Assembly: GCA_965203345.1 (NCBI GenBank) | Contig: CBDBCK010000028.1 | Location: 248,001-312,000, forward strand | DNA from: CBDBCK01 sp965203345 | GTDB lineage: Bacteria > Chloroflexota > Dehalococcoidia > Lucifugimonadales > Lucifugimonadaceae | Reading direction: 5' to 3' | Length of the DNA stretch: 64,000 nt | Shown here: in pieces, positions 25,988-35,893 of the stretch | Layout: each line of letters opens with the position of its first letter | How positions within the stretch are numbered: the stretch's first letter is position 1 | Made by a program: the position numbers and the translations under genes | Notes under the pieces: model-generated | The model's input: only the letters and a program-made list of their open reading frames with translations | What the model was told of the DNA's origin: nothing | The model's database searches: none

Positions 25988-26540
25988 GAATGTGGACCTT
26001 ACTGATGAGCTACGATCTTATGCAGAAAAGCGCCTGATCAAGGTGGGCGACCTTGTTAAGTCTGATATCCCTATCAATATAGTCCTCAAACAAGAGGATA
26101 CAAGAAATTCTGCGCATAAATTTGTCACCGAAGTGACAATAGGCATGAAGAGGGGCATCGTGAGAGCAGAAGAACGAGCTCAGACCCCAGAGGCGTCAAT
26201 AGATTTGGTTAGGGAGAAGATACTCAGGCAGATGCGCCGTATAAAGACACGAGTGAAGAAAAGGCGTAGAGAAAATAGCATACTGGAACTGGAGCTGGCT
26301 AATCAAATAGAGGATGAAGTTCCTCAGATTACCGAACTAGACGAGGTTATAGATCTCCCCTTTGGCAAAGTGGTGAAAACAAAAAAATATGCTCTTGATC
26401 CTCTTACAGTTGAAGACGCTGCTGCTCAGATAGATATGCTTCAACACTCCTTCTTCATATTCAGGAATAGAAGCACAGATTCCGTTCAAGTTGTATACCG
26501 TAGACGGGACGGGAACTACGGTCTGATTGACACTGTTTGA
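25965..26540 (+). CDS. hpf: Ribosome hibernation promoting factor, long form
   Basis: A 191-residue protein with an N-terminal S30AE domain (I-S-V-K-N-V-D-L-T-D-E-L) and a C-terminal dimerisation domain that ends F-R-N-R-S-T-D-S-V-Q-V-V-Y-R-R-R-D-G-N-Y-G-L-I. Long HPF dimerises 70S ribosomes to 100S in stationary phase. The start is TTG at 25965, supported by GGAGGGAG 5 bases upstream. Single gene, divergent from comF. Nothing notable lies in 26541-26726. Confidence 0.93.
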   Translation: MKLNISVKNVDLTDELRSYAEKRLIKVGDLVKSDIPINIVLKQEDTRNSAHKFVTEVTIGMKRGIVRAEERAQTPEASIDLVREKILRQMRRIKTRVKKRRRENSILELELANQIEDEVPQITELDEVIDLPFGKVVKTKKYALDPLTVEDAAAQIDMLQHSFFIFRNRSTDSVQVVYRRRDGNYGLIDTV

Positions 26541-26726
26541 TGTACATCTCATACTCTCTTTAGGTGTTTCTATTGAGCTTGTAGGAAAGTAACAGATAGG
26601 TGAACGATGAGGTTCGAATGCTCTGCAAGCTGATTGCCTAATGAGGATGTCGTTAGCGAATTCATCGTTATTTTGCCGTGGCGCAGTTTTCACCTCCGGT
26701 TGCATTGAAAGTGGGTATGGGATGAG

Positions 26727-27491
26727 TTGAGAGCGTTACTTGAAGTTCAAAATATAATGAAACGTTTTGGTGGTGCGAAGGCTGTGGACGGGGCTTCATT
26801 CCAAGTTCTGGAAAGTTCTATAACTGCCTTGATAGGACCGAACGGCGCGGGCAAGACGACCTGCTTTGACTGCATATCCGGGAGTCTACGTCCCGACAGT
26901 GGCAGGATTTTCTTTGATGGCTTGGATATAACCAGACTGCCTACGCATGAAATATTTAGGAAAGGCCTCCATCGTACCTTCCAGGTGCCTCAACCACTTG
27001 ACCGTATGACTGTGTTGGAAAATTTGATGCTGCCTTGGTCTAACCAACTGGGTGAAAAGTTTTGGATACCGATTATCCGTCCTGGTGTTGTAAGACTTCA
27101 GGAAGAGCTGCTTGTAGAAAGAAGCATGGAGATCTTGCAGTCGGTCTCTCTTGGAGAACTCGCGTATGAGCGCGCTGATACACTCTCCGGCGGACAGCGG
27201 AAATTGCTAGAGGTGGCGCGTTCTTTGGTTGATAAGCCGCGAATAGTGCTTATGGACGAACCTACCGCCGGAGTGAACCCTGCGCTCGCCGTTAGAATAG
27301 AGGGCCATCTCAAGGATATTCGAGACCGCGTGGGAGTTACTATTCTTTTGATTAGCCACGATATGGTCTCTGTGCAGAAACTCTCAGATAGTGTGATAGT
27401 GATGGCGTACGGGCGAGTTCTCACGGAAGGGACACCGTCCGAAATTATGCGGGACAAGGCAGTGAGGGAGATATATCTTGGCGGGACTTGA
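26727..27491 (+). CDS. livG: Branched-chain amino acid-type ABC ATPase LivG
   Basis: A 254-residue ATPase with Walker A G-P-N-G-A-G-K-T-T at 37-45, the H-R-T-F-Q Q-loop region, the L-S-G-G-Q-R-K-L signature, Walker B and the M-D-E-P-T-A-G-V-N-P segment typical of LivG. The start is TTG. It overlaps livF by 14 bases. The importer may carry branched-chain amino acids or amides such as urea; the receptor does not decide this. Confidence 0.93.
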   Translation: MRALLEVQNIMKRFGGAKAVDGASFQVLESSITALIGPNGAGKTTCFDCISGSLRPDSGRIFFDGLDITRLPTHEIFRKGLHRTFQVPQPLDRMTVLENLMLPWSNQLGEKFWIPIIRPGVVRLQEELLVERSMEILQSVSLGELAYERADTLSGGQRKLLEVARSLVDKPRIVLMDEPTAGVNPALAVRIEGHLKDIRDRVGVTILLISHDMVSVQKLSDSVIVMAYGRVLTEGTPSEIMRDKAVREIYLGGT

Positions 27492-28254
27492 AAACAGGAA
27501 AATAGATGCATTGTCCACTAACCTGCCTGTTTTGTTTGCGCAAAATATAGAAGCAGGATATGGTGACGCAAAGATAGTACATGGTGTCTCTATGGAAGTT
27601 CGAGATGGCCAGATAGTTACTCTGATAGGGCCGAACGGTGCTGGCAAATCCACGTTTTTGAAGGCTATTTTCGGTATCTTACCTGTTACGTCCGGCAGGG
27701 TGCTTCTATCTGGCAAGGAAGTTACACGATGGTCACCACAACATATGGTTAAGTCTGGTGTGGGGTTCGTCCCACAGACTGAAAACATATTCTCAACTTT
27801 ATCCGTGAAAGAAAACCTCGAAATGGGGGTATACGCGGCAGAAGATGACCCGGAGGTAAGCATTGAGGAACGAATAGAGGAAGTTTTGGATATATTTCCG
27901 CTGCTCAGGGAACGGCTGGGGGAAAACGCTTCCGTTCTGTCCGGTGGGCAGCGCCAGACTTTAGCGATGGCGCGGGCGTTGGCGATACGGCCTCGTCTTT
28001 TGTTGCTGGATGAGCCAACCGCTGCTCTTTCCCCTTCTGTACGTAGCACAATATTTTCAGAGATCAAGCGCATCAGAGACTCTTCGGTGGCAGTTCTTAT
28101 GGTAGAGCAGAACGTACGCGAAGCTTTACAGGTTTCTGATATAGGGTGCGTCTTAGTTTCTGGGCGCAAAATTATTGAGATGGACGCTAGAGGCCTTCTT
28201 AAAAGGGAGGACATAGGAGAGTTTTTCTTGCGCGGCACCCTCAAAGCTGAGTAG
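27478..28254 (+). CDS. livF: Branched-chain amino acid-type ABC ATPase LivF
   Basis: A 258-residue ATPase with Walker A at 51-59. The F-V-P-Q-T-E-N-I-F Q-loop motif is the LivF hallmark (P-Q in place of the LivG F-Q). The L-S-G-G-Q-R-Q-T signature and D-E-P-T-A-A-L-S Walker B follow. The start is TTG within the end of livG. A longer open frame runs antisense, but the ABC motifs settle the strand. Confidence 0.93.
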   Translation: MAGLENRKIDALSTNLPVLFAQNIEAGYGDAKIVHGVSMEVRDGQIVTLIGPNGAGKSTFLKAIFGILPVTSGRVLLSGKEVTRWSPQHMVKSGVGFVPQTENIFSTLSVKENLEMGVYAAEDDPEVSIEERIEEVLDIFPLLRERLGENASVLSGGQRQTLAMARALAIRPRLLLLDEPTAALSPSVRSTIFSEIKRIRDSSVAVLMVEQNVREALQVSDIGCVLVSGRKIIEMDARGLLKREDIGEFFLRGTLKAE

Positions 28255-28375
28255 CATGGTATTACGACATAGGTATGAAGGCGGAGCAACTTATGTTTGC
28301 TTTTATCCTTCCCATGTTATGGTAGCTCCCGATAGTTTTGTGAAAAACAGATTGAAGGATTTATAGAGGATCCGT

Positions 28376-29287
28376 ATGGAGCTGCTCCAACTTGCCCTGA
28401 TAGGTTTGGCAGTCGGTGCCGTTATATCACTGGGTTCTATGGGGCTGACCATTGCTTACGGCGTAACGAAGTTCGCTAATATTGCTCATGGCGATTATAT
28501 GACCCTTGGGATGTTCGTGGCTTATGCGGTTGTTGTACAGTCAGATCTTTATCTTAACGCTTCTCCGATAGGTCCTTTTTCCTTTGGTTGGACAATGTTG
28601 CTCGGGATAGCGGCTGCGATGTTGACCGTGGGTCTGGTGGCGGTGGTAATAGATGCGCTGATATACAAGAGACTGAGAAGTAAACGGTCAGCGACGTTGA
28701 TATCCCTAGCCGCATCCATAGGCGTGGCCCTTATGTTGAGGTCATATGTTCAAGCTCAATGGGGAGTCTTGCCCGTAAGGTACTCGAATCTGGTGAACTT
28801 TGCTATAGAGTTGCCCGGTGGACTTAAAATAAGACCCGATCAGCTGTTTATCTTGGGGATAGCCGCTCTTTCTGCCGTTGCTCTATACTTCTGGCTGTAT
28901 AGGACTCGTGCGGGTAAAGCGCTTAGGGCGACAGCGGATAATTCGGATCTGGCGGAAATAACAGGAATAGATACTAATCGAGTAAGGTTCTCAATGTGGT
29001 TTGTGGCTGGAGGGTTATCCGCCTTGTCAGGGGTGATGCTTGGTATCCAGAGCCAACTTAAACACAATGCAGGCTTTGAGCTTTTGTTATCGCTGTTCGC
29101 CGCTACTCTAATGGGAGGTATAGGCAACCCTTGGGGTGCCCTTATAGGCGGAATAGTCGTAGGGATAGTTCAAGAGACAAGCACTTATTGGCTACCATCT
29201 GGTCTGAAAAATGTCGTGCCCTTTGTGGTGCTGATTCTTGTGCTACTTTTGCGCCCAAGAGGACTGTTCGGGTCAAGGATATTGTAG
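28376..29287 (+). CDS. livH: Branched-chain amino acid-type ABC permease LivH
   Basis: A 303-residue inner-membrane permease with about eight hydrophobic helices. The motif A-T-A-D-N-S-D-L-A-E-I-T-G-I-D, near residue 181, is the cytoplasmic coupling loop seen in LivH. GAGG lies 6 bases before the ATG. It is the third gene of the liv cluster, 121 bases after livF. Confidence 0.93.
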   Translation: MELLQLALIGLAVGAVISLGSMGLTIAYGVTKFANIAHGDYMTLGMFVAYAVVVQSDLYLNASPIGPFSFGWTMLLGIAAAMLTVGLVAVVIDALIYKRLRSKRSATLISLAASIGVALMLRSYVQAQWGVLPVRYSNLVNFAIELPGGLKIRPDQLFILGIAALSAVALYFWLYRTRAGKALRATADNSDLAEITGIDTNRVRFSMWFVAGGLSALSGVMLGIQSQLKHNAGFELLLSLFAATLMGGIGNPWGALIGGIVVGIVQETSTYWLPSGLKNVVPFVVLILVLLLRPRGLFGSRIL

Positions 29288-29297
29288 GGAGGATTTG

Positions 29298-30275
29298 GTG
29301 GGTTTTGAGGGAATTTTGAACTGGAGCGTCGGGTTCGTGTCAGACATGGCCATATTTGCAATATTGGCTCTTGCTCTCAATTTGCAATGGGGTTATGGGG
29401 GTGTTTTCAACGTGGGTATCGTCGCCTTTTTTATGGTAGGAGCGTATACAAGCGCACTGATAACGCTTGATGCTCCGTCTTCGTTTGAGTCGTATCTTGG
29501 TGGTCTGAGTTTGCCAGTGCCAGTGGGTTGGGTAGCGGCCATGTTTGCGGCGGGAGTGTTTGGCTTATTACTTGGCTTGCCCGCTCTGAGATTGCGCAGA
29601 GATTTTTTGGCAATAATGACCATAGCCATAGCTGCCATATTTCGTAGTACAGCGAATACGGTAGAAGGACTCGTTAACCGCAGCGCAGGGTTGCATGGTA
29701 TCCCCCGTTTTTTTGGTAGTCTAGTGGAAGGATCTGACTACCGGTGGGTCTTATTAGGAATAGCCCTTTTTGCTCTGGCTACTGTTTATTTGACGGTACG
29801 CGCATTAACGGCCTCTCCATGGGGCAGAGCTTTGCGAGCTATGCGCGACAATGAGGAAACCACACAGGCGTCCGGGAAAAATCTATTTTCAGTCAGAACT
29901 CAAGCCTTCGTTTTTGGTGGGATGATTATAGGCTTAGCGGGCGCTATGTGGGCGCATAACGTAAGGGCTATAGCTCCATCTGCTTTCAACGATTTGTTCG
30001 GCACGTTTCTTGTATGGGCTATGTTGATGGTCGGTGGGAGTGGGAACAACCGCGGTGCCATAATGGGGGCTTTCGTGGTAGGGTTCTTGTGGTTTGGCTT
30101 AGCTTTGTTTCAGGAGAGCCTGCCCGACTTTTTAGGCAGTCGGATATTTCAAGTGAGGCAGTTCGTCATAGGTCTGCTTGTAGTGCTGGTGTTGCTGTTT
30201 AGACCTCACGGGTTGTTACCTGAAAAAGCCATGATTTCTCGTTTCATCCCTAATTCCTCTAAAAACAGAATATAA
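29298..30275 (+). CDS. livM: Branched-chain amino acid-type ABC permease LivM
   Basis: A permease of about 325 residues. The coupling loop A-M-R-D-N-E-E-T-T-Q-A-S-G-K-N is typical of LivM. GTG at 29298 is chosen because GGGAGGA lies just upstream; the open frame extends back to 29238 inside livH, with no ribosome site and a cysteine-rich start unlike the family. It ends at a hairpin with a T-run (30274-30322). Confidence 0.9.
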   Translation: MGFEGILNWSVGFVSDMAIFAILALALNLQWGYGGVFNVGIVAFFMVGAYTSALITLDAPSSFESYLGGLSLPVPVGWVAAMFAAGVFGLLLGLPALRLRRDFLAIMTIAIAAIFRSTANTVEGLVNRSAGLHGIPRFFGSLVEGSDYRWVLLGIALFALATVYLTVRALTASPWGRALRAMRDNEETTQASGKNLFSVRTQAFVFGGMIIGLAGAMWAHNVRAIAPSAFNDLFGTFLVWAMLMVGGSGNNRGAIMGAFVVGFLWFGLALFQESLPDFLGSRIFQVRQFVIGLLVVLVLLFRPHGLLPEKAMISRFIPNSSKNRI

Positions 30276-30322
30276 GCATCCTTTGTAAGGCTTATGGCAG
30301 CCCTTGTATCTGATGCTTTTTG
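30274..30322 (+). terminator. Rho-independent terminator after livM
   Basis: A 7-pair outer stem, AAGCATC (30274-30280) with GATGCTT (30312-30318), encloses an inner AAGG/CCTT stem and is followed by TTTTGT. It begins inside the livM stop codon. Confidence 0.65.
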
Positions 30323-30389
30323 TATTAGGCATGATCAGTCTTACTGAGTAGTTAGCCGCGACCCCACCATATACTAAACTCGCCTATAG

Positions 30390-31619
30390 TTATCTAAGAT
30401 CGACGGGCTTCTTTTCTGTGTCCACTATCTCTCCGTCTTGGTACGTCCATATGCTTATAAATCCGCTGGTTACATCACCGTTGTCGTCCCAATCGACAGT
30501 TGTAGCTGCCCCTTCGTAGTTAATGTTCTTATCCTCCATCAATATTGAGAGCCCTCTTCTTATGGAGTCAGGACCTGCAGTTATCACCTCTCCATTCGGA
30601 GACGCTACCCTTCTTAGAGCCTGCCTTATGGCTTCCCCGTTTGTTGAACCAGCCATCTGTGATGCCAAGGCGATGGTTACCGTGGCATCATAAGCCTCGC
30701 GTACATAGGGTCGTGCAGGAGGAGCACCATGTTTGGCAATGAACGCCTCATCGAATATCCTGAACGAATCGGAGAGCTCGTTGCTTGATGATACGGTTCC
30801 TTTGGAACCTTCTAGATGCTCAGCTCCTATATTAGTTATTAGATCTTCTGATCGAGTGCCGTCTACAAAATAGAATTTGGCGAAGAGCCCCTGCTCAATG
30901 GCCTCTCTGAGGTAGACCTGAGCTTGTCCTACGTATCCCATTGCTATCAGATAATCTGCGCCTCCAGCTGCGACCTTCTCTAGCTCTGCAAGGTAAGATA
31001 TCTGTTCCGCTTCATGCGATTCGGCTGATACTGTACCTTCGAATGAGTCGCGGAAATTTTCAATAAGACCTTGTCCGTAGGGGTTATTTATATATAAGAC
31101 GGCCACATTGTCTATGCCGTCTTCTTCAATGAGGTCGGCAAGTGCCGCTCCTTGAGCTGTATCGGATAATGTAGTTCGGAATAGGAAATCTCTATCTCTA
31201 GCTTCAGATATGGTCGGTGCGGTGGCAGACGGTGAGACAATCGGTATAGACGCGTCGGCAGCCACCCCTTCTACTACGGAGAGAGTTATACTGCTTGCGA
31301 GTGGTCCTACTATTGCGCTCACCCCTTCAATGTCTATCAGGCGTCTGGCTTCATTTATCGCTTGCACCTCTTGGAGAGCGGTATCGCCTATTTTTAAGGT
31401 TACGTCCTGACCATTTACGCCTCCAGCTGCATTGATGTGCTCAACTGCTAGCTCTACACCCTTTTGGATCTCTGGACCGAACTCAGCGAGTGGACCAGAA
31501 AAATCGGCTAAGTATCCTATCTCCAACTGATCTTCGTTGGAAGACCCACAGGCTAACCCGGCGGTCAAACCCAAAGTCAATATACCCGCGATAATAAGCG
31601 CCCGAACAAACTTTTTCAC
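30390..31619 (-). CDS. livK: Branched-chain amino acid-type ABC receptor lipoprotein LivK
   Basis: A 409-residue periplasmic-binding-fold protein with a lipoprotein signal ending at Cys24. The motif G-Y-L-A-D-F-S-G-P-L-A-x-F-G at about 34-47 and the V-G-P-L-A-S-S segment are typical of LivJ/LivK and UrtA receptors. The start is GTG with a perfect GGAGGT upstream. It is transcribed toward livM, so receptor and transporter genes are regulated by separate promoters. 31620-31962 is a 343-base divergent region with no ORF; it should hold promoters for livK and the enolase gene, but none is clear. Confidence 0.9.
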   Translation of the reverse strand: MKKFVRALIIAGILTLGLTAGLACGSSNEDQLEIGYLADFSGPLAEFGPEIQKGVELAVEHINAAGGVNGQDVTLKIGDTALQEVQAINEARRLIDIEGVSAIVGPLASSITLSVVEGVAADASIPIVSPSATAPTISEARDRDFLFRTTLSDTAQGAALADLIEEDGIDNVAVLYINNPYGQGLIENFRDSFEGTVSAESHEAEQISYLAELEKVAAGGADYLIAMGYVGQAQVYLREAIEQGLFAKFYFVDGTRSEDLITNIGAEHLEGSKGTVSSSNELSDSFRIFDEAFIAKHGAPPARPYVREAYDATVTIALASQMAGSTNGEAIRQALRRVASPNGEVITAGPDSIRRGLSILMEDKNINYEGAATTVDWDDNGDVTSGFISIWTYQDGEIVDTEKKPVDLR

Positions 31620-31962
31620 GTGGACCTCCGCGTCATAAGGAAATGCTTATCGTTACTATTGTGATTTTACTATCCATATTTGGTCATGCACGAATGTTTA
31701 GTATTCTAGAATTGCAAAAACACATCATTAAAATTAAGTATTTAACCGATACGCTAGGGAATAGAGTTAGACTTCCATTGTAAAACGGCTCTGAATCAGC
31801 GGCTTAATCTCTGTGACAGACAGCTCCTGAATGCACCACCGCCACTGTAGACTTTTTCATAACGTTCAATATTATAGAGCAAGTAGTTATATACTTTTAT
31901 CAAAATAACGCGGCGGAATTATGTCCGCTTCAGGGGATTTTGATTAACGTGAGGTAACTTTA

Positions 31963-33159
31963 ATGCAAATTGAACAGATAAAGGTCCGAAAAGTTCATGG
32001 CACTATGAAGACGGAGGGTAATCTATGGGAAGAACGTCTTTTGATGCCACTTGATATATATGAGGAATTCAGAAAAGCCGGACAACCTGCGAGCGTAAAC
32101 CAGATAGATGCAAATCATTACAAGCTATCGACCAATTTTGTAGAAATAAAGACCGAATCAGGGCATATTGGCTTGGCAGGGCCTTTTGACGACGATGCTA
32201 TAGCGCATATTATTATTTCTGATTTGAAGCCGATGCTGTTAGGAAGAGACGCTTTTGCGACTGAGTTTCTGTGGGATGTTATGCATCGCTCAATGCCGCA
32301 TGGTCGCGGCGGACGGTCTATGATGGCATTGTCTGCAATTGACTGCGCTTTGTGGGACTTGAAAGGCCGCGCCTTGAACGTGCCTGTCTATTCTCTCATA
32401 GGTGGGCCGACGAGGTCGGAAATTCCAGCATATGCCTCAATGCTGGGCTATGCTGTTGAGGATATGGGACTCGTCAAGGAACGAGCTATTATGGCTAAAG
32501 ACAGGGGTTTTAGAGCGCAGAAATGGTTTTTTAGGCATGGCCCTATGTCTGGGCACGAAGGGTTTGGACTTAATATCGCCCTGGTTCGTACCTTGAGGGA
32601 GACATTAGGGGACGACTATGACATAATGCTTGACTGCTGGCAGTCTATGAACTTGACTTATGCGGCGCGTCTCGCGGAGGCCATAGAGGAATACCGCCCG
32701 CGCTGGCTTGAGGAGCCGGGCTTGCCAGACAGGATAGATACTTATAGAGAGTTGAGGTCTCGTACTACTATCCCGATATCTGGAGCAGAGCACGCGTATA
32801 CTCGCTGGGGGGTGCGCTCTTTCATAGATCAAGAGGCGTTGGACGTGTTGCAGCCTGACATATACTGGTGCGGAGGACTTTCAGAAACCCTGAAGATAGC
32901 AACGTTGGGGACGGCTCATGACCTGATAACCATACCACATGGGCATTCGACTCCTGCCACCATACACTTTTCCCTTTCTCAACCTCCCATACATACGCCA
33001 TATCAAGAATACCTTCTCAAATGGAACGAAGTACACCAGTACTTTCTTCATGATCCACTGAAGCCGGTGGACGGTTTGATATCTGCCCCTACAGCATCTG
33101 GGATGAATATGGATATCAACATGGACAAGGTGGAAAATGAGGAAGAGGTTCTGGTCTGA
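31963..33159 (+). CDS. Enolase-superfamily dehydratase (mandelate racemase/rhamnonate type)
   Basis: A 398-residue sugar-acid dehydratase-like protein. Metal ligands are seen as M-L-D-C-W, L-E-E-P-G and S-G-A-E-H, spaced as in the enolase superfamily. The terminal P-H-G-H-S-T segment holds a likely general-acid/base His, as in L-rhamnonate dehydratase. K-W-F-F-R-H-G replaces the usual K-x-K motif. The natural substrate is not decided. The channel gene follows after 5 bases, which suggests one transcript. Confidence 0.83.
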   Translation: MQIEQIKVRKVHGTMKTEGNLWEERLLMPLDIYEEFRKAGQPASVNQIDANHYKLSTNFVEIKTESGHIGLAGPFDDDAIAHIIISDLKPMLLGRDAFATEFLWDVMHRSMPHGRGGRSMMALSAIDCALWDLKGRALNVPVYSLIGGPTRSEIPAYASMLGYAVEDMGLVKERAIMAKDRGFRAQKWFFRHGPMSGHEGFGLNIALVRTLRETLGDDYDIMLDCWQSMNLTYAARLAEAIEEYRPRWLEEPGLPDRIDTYRELRSRTTIPISGAEHAYTRWGVRSFIDQEALDVLQPDIYWCGGLSETLKIATLGTAHDLITIPHGHSTPATIHFSLSQPPIHTPYQEYLLKWNEVHQYFLHDPLKPVDGLISAPTASGMNMDINMDKVENEEEVLV

Positions 33160-33164
33160 TCACA

Positions 33165-33953
33165 GTGAATCGCGGTTCATCTTCACGCAGGCGTGCCCTG
33201 AGTAGGTTGCCCATAGACACGCCTCATGCCGTCCGATTTTATCCTGAAACCCTCAGTCAGCGCATTCTGAATATAGTACTCACAACTGCTGGGTTGGTGT
33301 TTCTACCTTTATTCACCGGGAGTTGGGTTTGGAATTTGTCTGATGATGAGCGGCTGGGGTTCTTGATAGGGCTTGGAGTGATATGGGGGATGTACATTGC
33401 AGAATTCGTGATAGGAGTGGTGTCTGTGAAAGGAGACCGATTTGACTATCTGACCAAAAACTGGTGGCTTGTGCTGATAGTTCTGTTTCCTCCCATGCGT
33501 TCAATAAAACGTCTGCGTTATTTAGCGACTTTGTATAGAAACAACGGCGGTCAAGCCCGGGCTTTCCTCGGATTTAATGCTCTATTGATAGTGACGACAG
33601 CGTTGATTTTCACTGCTGCAACTGCCATTATCACAATAGAACAACGTTCAAATCCAGAATTCCAGTCCTTAGGGGATGCTCTGTGGTGGGCAGTGGTTAC
33701 TATGACGACCGTTGGCTATGGTGATATAGTTCCTGCAACCATACTGGGTAGAGCCACAGCCATAATAGTTATGCTATTTGGAATAGCTCTCTTTAGTGCT
33801 ATAGCGGGTAATTTATCTTCTTTTGTAACACGTAGCGATGAGGCAACCTACAGAGAAAGATTGGACGAGCAAATAAGCGAACTTATAAGCCAAGTGAATA
33901 ACCTTTCTAAAGAGATCAAATCGTTGCACGGAGACAGATCTGAAGAGACATGA
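33165..33953 (+). CDS. Voltage-gated-type potassium channel
   Basis: A 262-residue inner-membrane protein with about six hydrophobic segments. The selectivity filter T-V-G-Y-G-D lies near residues 182-187. An arginine/lysine-containing S4-like stretch (P-M-R-S-I-K-R-L-R-Y) comes before the pore. The last 40 residues form a charged, heptad-like coiled coil that could hold the tetramer together. The start is a GTG in the short gap after the enolase gene. There is no RCK/TrkA-N domain. Confidence 0.85.
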   Translation: MNRGSSSRRRALSRLPIDTPHAVRFYPETLSQRILNIVLTTAGLVFLPLFTGSWVWNLSDDERLGFLIGLGVIWGMYIAEFVIGVVSVKGDRFDYLTKNWWLVLIVLFPPMRSIKRLRYLATLYRNNGGQARAFLGFNALLIVTTALIFTAATAIITIEQRSNPEFQSLGDALWWAVVTMTTVGYGDIVPATILGRATAIIVMLFGIALFSAIAGNLSSFVTRSDEATYRERLDEQISELISQVNNLSKEIKSLHGDRSEET

Positions 33954-34004
33954 AGAAGCCTGATATGGACGTTCTCTCAGAAAATGTCCTGATAGACAGA
34001 TATA

Positions 34005-34142
34005 ATGATCAACAAGGAGATCTACGTTGGTTTTTATAATAGCGGATTCACTGAAAATGAGGAAGTGAAGGGTAGATTGTCTGTGCTAGGTTGCCGGTAT
34101 GAACTCCCCACTATGTGCAGCGAGCTACAAACCAAAAGATAA
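34005..34142 (+). CDS. Possible 45-residue ORF
   Basis: An ATG-started frame of 45 residues (opening MINKEIYVGFY) fills the gap between the channel gene and the next gene. No family is recognised. There is no strong ribosome site. It may be chance. Confidence 0.2.
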   Translation: MINKEIYVGFYNSGFTENEEVKGRLSVLGCRYELPTMCSELQTKR

Positions 34143-34156
34143 AAAGCGAACAAAAT

Positions 34157-35023
34157 ATGCCGACCCTAGGAAACTATAAATTGCTTTCAAAAATTCCCCT
34201 TTGGCAGCTTAATGGTGCGCGTCTGCAGACACACCAAGCTGTTCAACTAGTCTCCAGGACAGCCAGAGCTTTGCTCACTCCTGAACCGGACGATAGTCAT
34301 TCCAGCATGCAATGGAATGATGGATTCGGTGGTTTTCTTTCGCGTAATCTGGTACAGTCACAACCTGAATTTCGTGTTGGTCTTCGTATGAACGATCTGG
34401 CTATCACTGTAGTGAGGGACAGAGAAGTATCAGACTTTTTGCTGATGCATGGGAAGGACGACGACCAAATAGAGGGATGGATAGTCTCTCGGCTCTTGCA
34501 CCATGGGTTGAGGGGTGCTAGTTTGGCTTCCCAGCTCCCTTACTCTCTGGAGACTGCTCCATCACTGCTTGTAAAACCGTACGATGCTCATTCAACCGAA
34601 AACGGGAGAATAGGGCTTCAACAGTGGTTCTCACTGGCGTCCAGCGTCTTGGAAGAGATGAAAGATTCACTGTCCGATATGTCTCTTGTACCTTCGCCGG
34701 TGGTCTGCTGGCCTCATCATTACGATATAGCGACTTTAGTTGCGCTGGAGAGCGACGGCCCAGAACTTGCACGATCAGTAGGTATGGGCATGTCTCCTGG
34801 AGATGGTTCATACCCCCACCCTTATTTTTATGTTAATCCATGGCCAATGCCCAGCGATCCTTCAAATCACCCTGCTCCTTCTCCTGGGCATTGGCACACA
34901 GAAGGCTTTGTCTCTATAGTTCTAGAGGCAAGTGCTTTGGTCGCTTTGGCGAAACCTTGGAGCGTTGCACAGAAATTTCTCACTCATGCCTTTCGTCTGG
35001 CGTCGGAGATTGCCGGGGTATAA
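34157..35023 (+). CDS. Conserved hypothetical protein (DUF5996-like)
   Basis: About 288 residues, soluble, with no signal peptide. The later half has W-P-H-H-Y-D followed by S-P-G-D-x-x-x-P-H-P-Y-F-Y-V-N-P-W-P, which recalls the DUF5996 family. A conserved early segment reads Q-L-V-S-R-T-A-R-A-L-L-T-P-E-P. The histidines could bind a metal or substrate, but no activity is known to me. The ATG at 34157 is used; a GTG at 34115 would add 14 residues. 35024-35218 shows nothing notable. Confidence 0.55.
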   Translation: MPTLGNYKLLSKIPLWQLNGARLQTHQAVQLVSRTARALLTPEPDDSHSSMQWNDGFGGFLSRNLVQSQPEFRVGLRMNDLAITVVRDREVSDFLLMHGKDDDQIEGWIVSRLLHHGLRGASLASQLPYSLETAPSLLVKPYDAHSTENGRIGLQQWFSLASSVLEEMKDSLSDMSLVPSPVVCWPHHYDIATLVALESDGPELARSVGMGMSPGDGSYPHPYFYVNPWPMPSDPSNHPAPSPGHWHTEGFVSIVLEASALVALAKPWSVAQKFLTHAFRLASEIAGV

Positions 35024-35218
35024 GGTCTTACGGACTGTTTTCCATCTCACTGTGTTCCAGTAAGAAATACGCATAAGCCATGCTTTCCGGCTTTGTATAG
35101 ATTAGAGGCTCAGAACTCTTTATTACTGGAGTACCATGTAAGTATGAGGTTGGATCTCAAATACGACTCTATCGCAGTGACATGATACTGACGAGCCGAT
35201 AAAGAGCGAGGGAAATCA

Positions 35219-35893
35219 ATGCAAGGAAAAATGGTCGAATATAAAGTGAACGGCGAACAACATGGAAGAGGTTACTTTTCCTTGCCAGAACAAAAGCGGG
35301 GACCGGGACTGCTGATGATACAAGAATGGTGGGGCTTGGTTCCTCATATACAGAACATGGCAGATCGTTATGCGCGTCAAGGCTTTGTAGTGCTAGCTCC
35401 TGATTTGTACGATGGCAAGACAACAGGAGAGCCAGATGAGGCACAAAAGTTGATGATGGAGTTGAATATTGAAGAGGCGGCTAAAACTATGCAGGCTGCT
35501 GTATCCTATCTGCGCGGACATGACGCCGTGGAAGGAGTCAAGGTAGGAGCATTGGGGTACTGTATGGGGGGCGGTATGACCCTTTACTTAGCAGCAAGGG
35601 GAATTGTGGACGGTGCCTCTCCATTTTATGGAGTGCTTCCTCATATTGAATTGGACTATTCCAAGACTGTCTGTCCTATTCTAGGTCACTACGCCGAGCA
35701 CGACGAAGCAACGAAAGGTTTGCCTGCTTTGAAGGAACAGCTCTCTAAGTCCGTTTCGCGGTTCAAATTTTTTGTTTACTCTGGCACGGATCATGCTTTC
35801 TGCAACGACGATCGACCGGAGATATACAATGACAAGGCTGCCAAGCTGGCTATGCGTCGCACAGTAGAATTTATGAAGAGGGAGCTGTCTTGA
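35219..35893 (+). CDS. Dienelactone hydrolase family protein
   Basis: A 224-residue alpha/beta hydrolase with the Cys-Asp-His triad of dienelactone hydrolase. The nucleophile elbow G-Y-C-M-G-G has Cys115, the acid is in the A-E-H-D region and the His lies in G-T-D-H-A-F. Glu36 in Q-E-W-W-G-L is the residue that activates the Cys in this family. The usual role is opening dienelactones from aromatic degradation; other esters are possible. Single gene with no aromatic pathway neighbours. Confidence 0.88.
   Translation: MQGKMVEYKVNGEQHGRGYFSLPEQKRGPGLLMIQEWWGLVPHIQNMADRYARQGFVVLAPDLYDGKTTGEPDEAQKLMMELNIEEAAKTMQAAVSYLRGHDAVEGVKVGALGYCMGGGMTLYLAARGIVDGASPFYGVLPHIELDYSKTVCPILGHYAEHDEATKGLPALKEQLSKSVSRFKFFVYSGTDHAFCNDDRPEIYNDKAAKLAMRRTVEFMKRELS

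Noticed and set aside
27384..28289. 301-residue open frame on the minus strand
   Set aside because: It lies antisense to livF, which has all ABC ATPase motifs on the plus strand; the antisense product is Ser/Arg-rich without family features.
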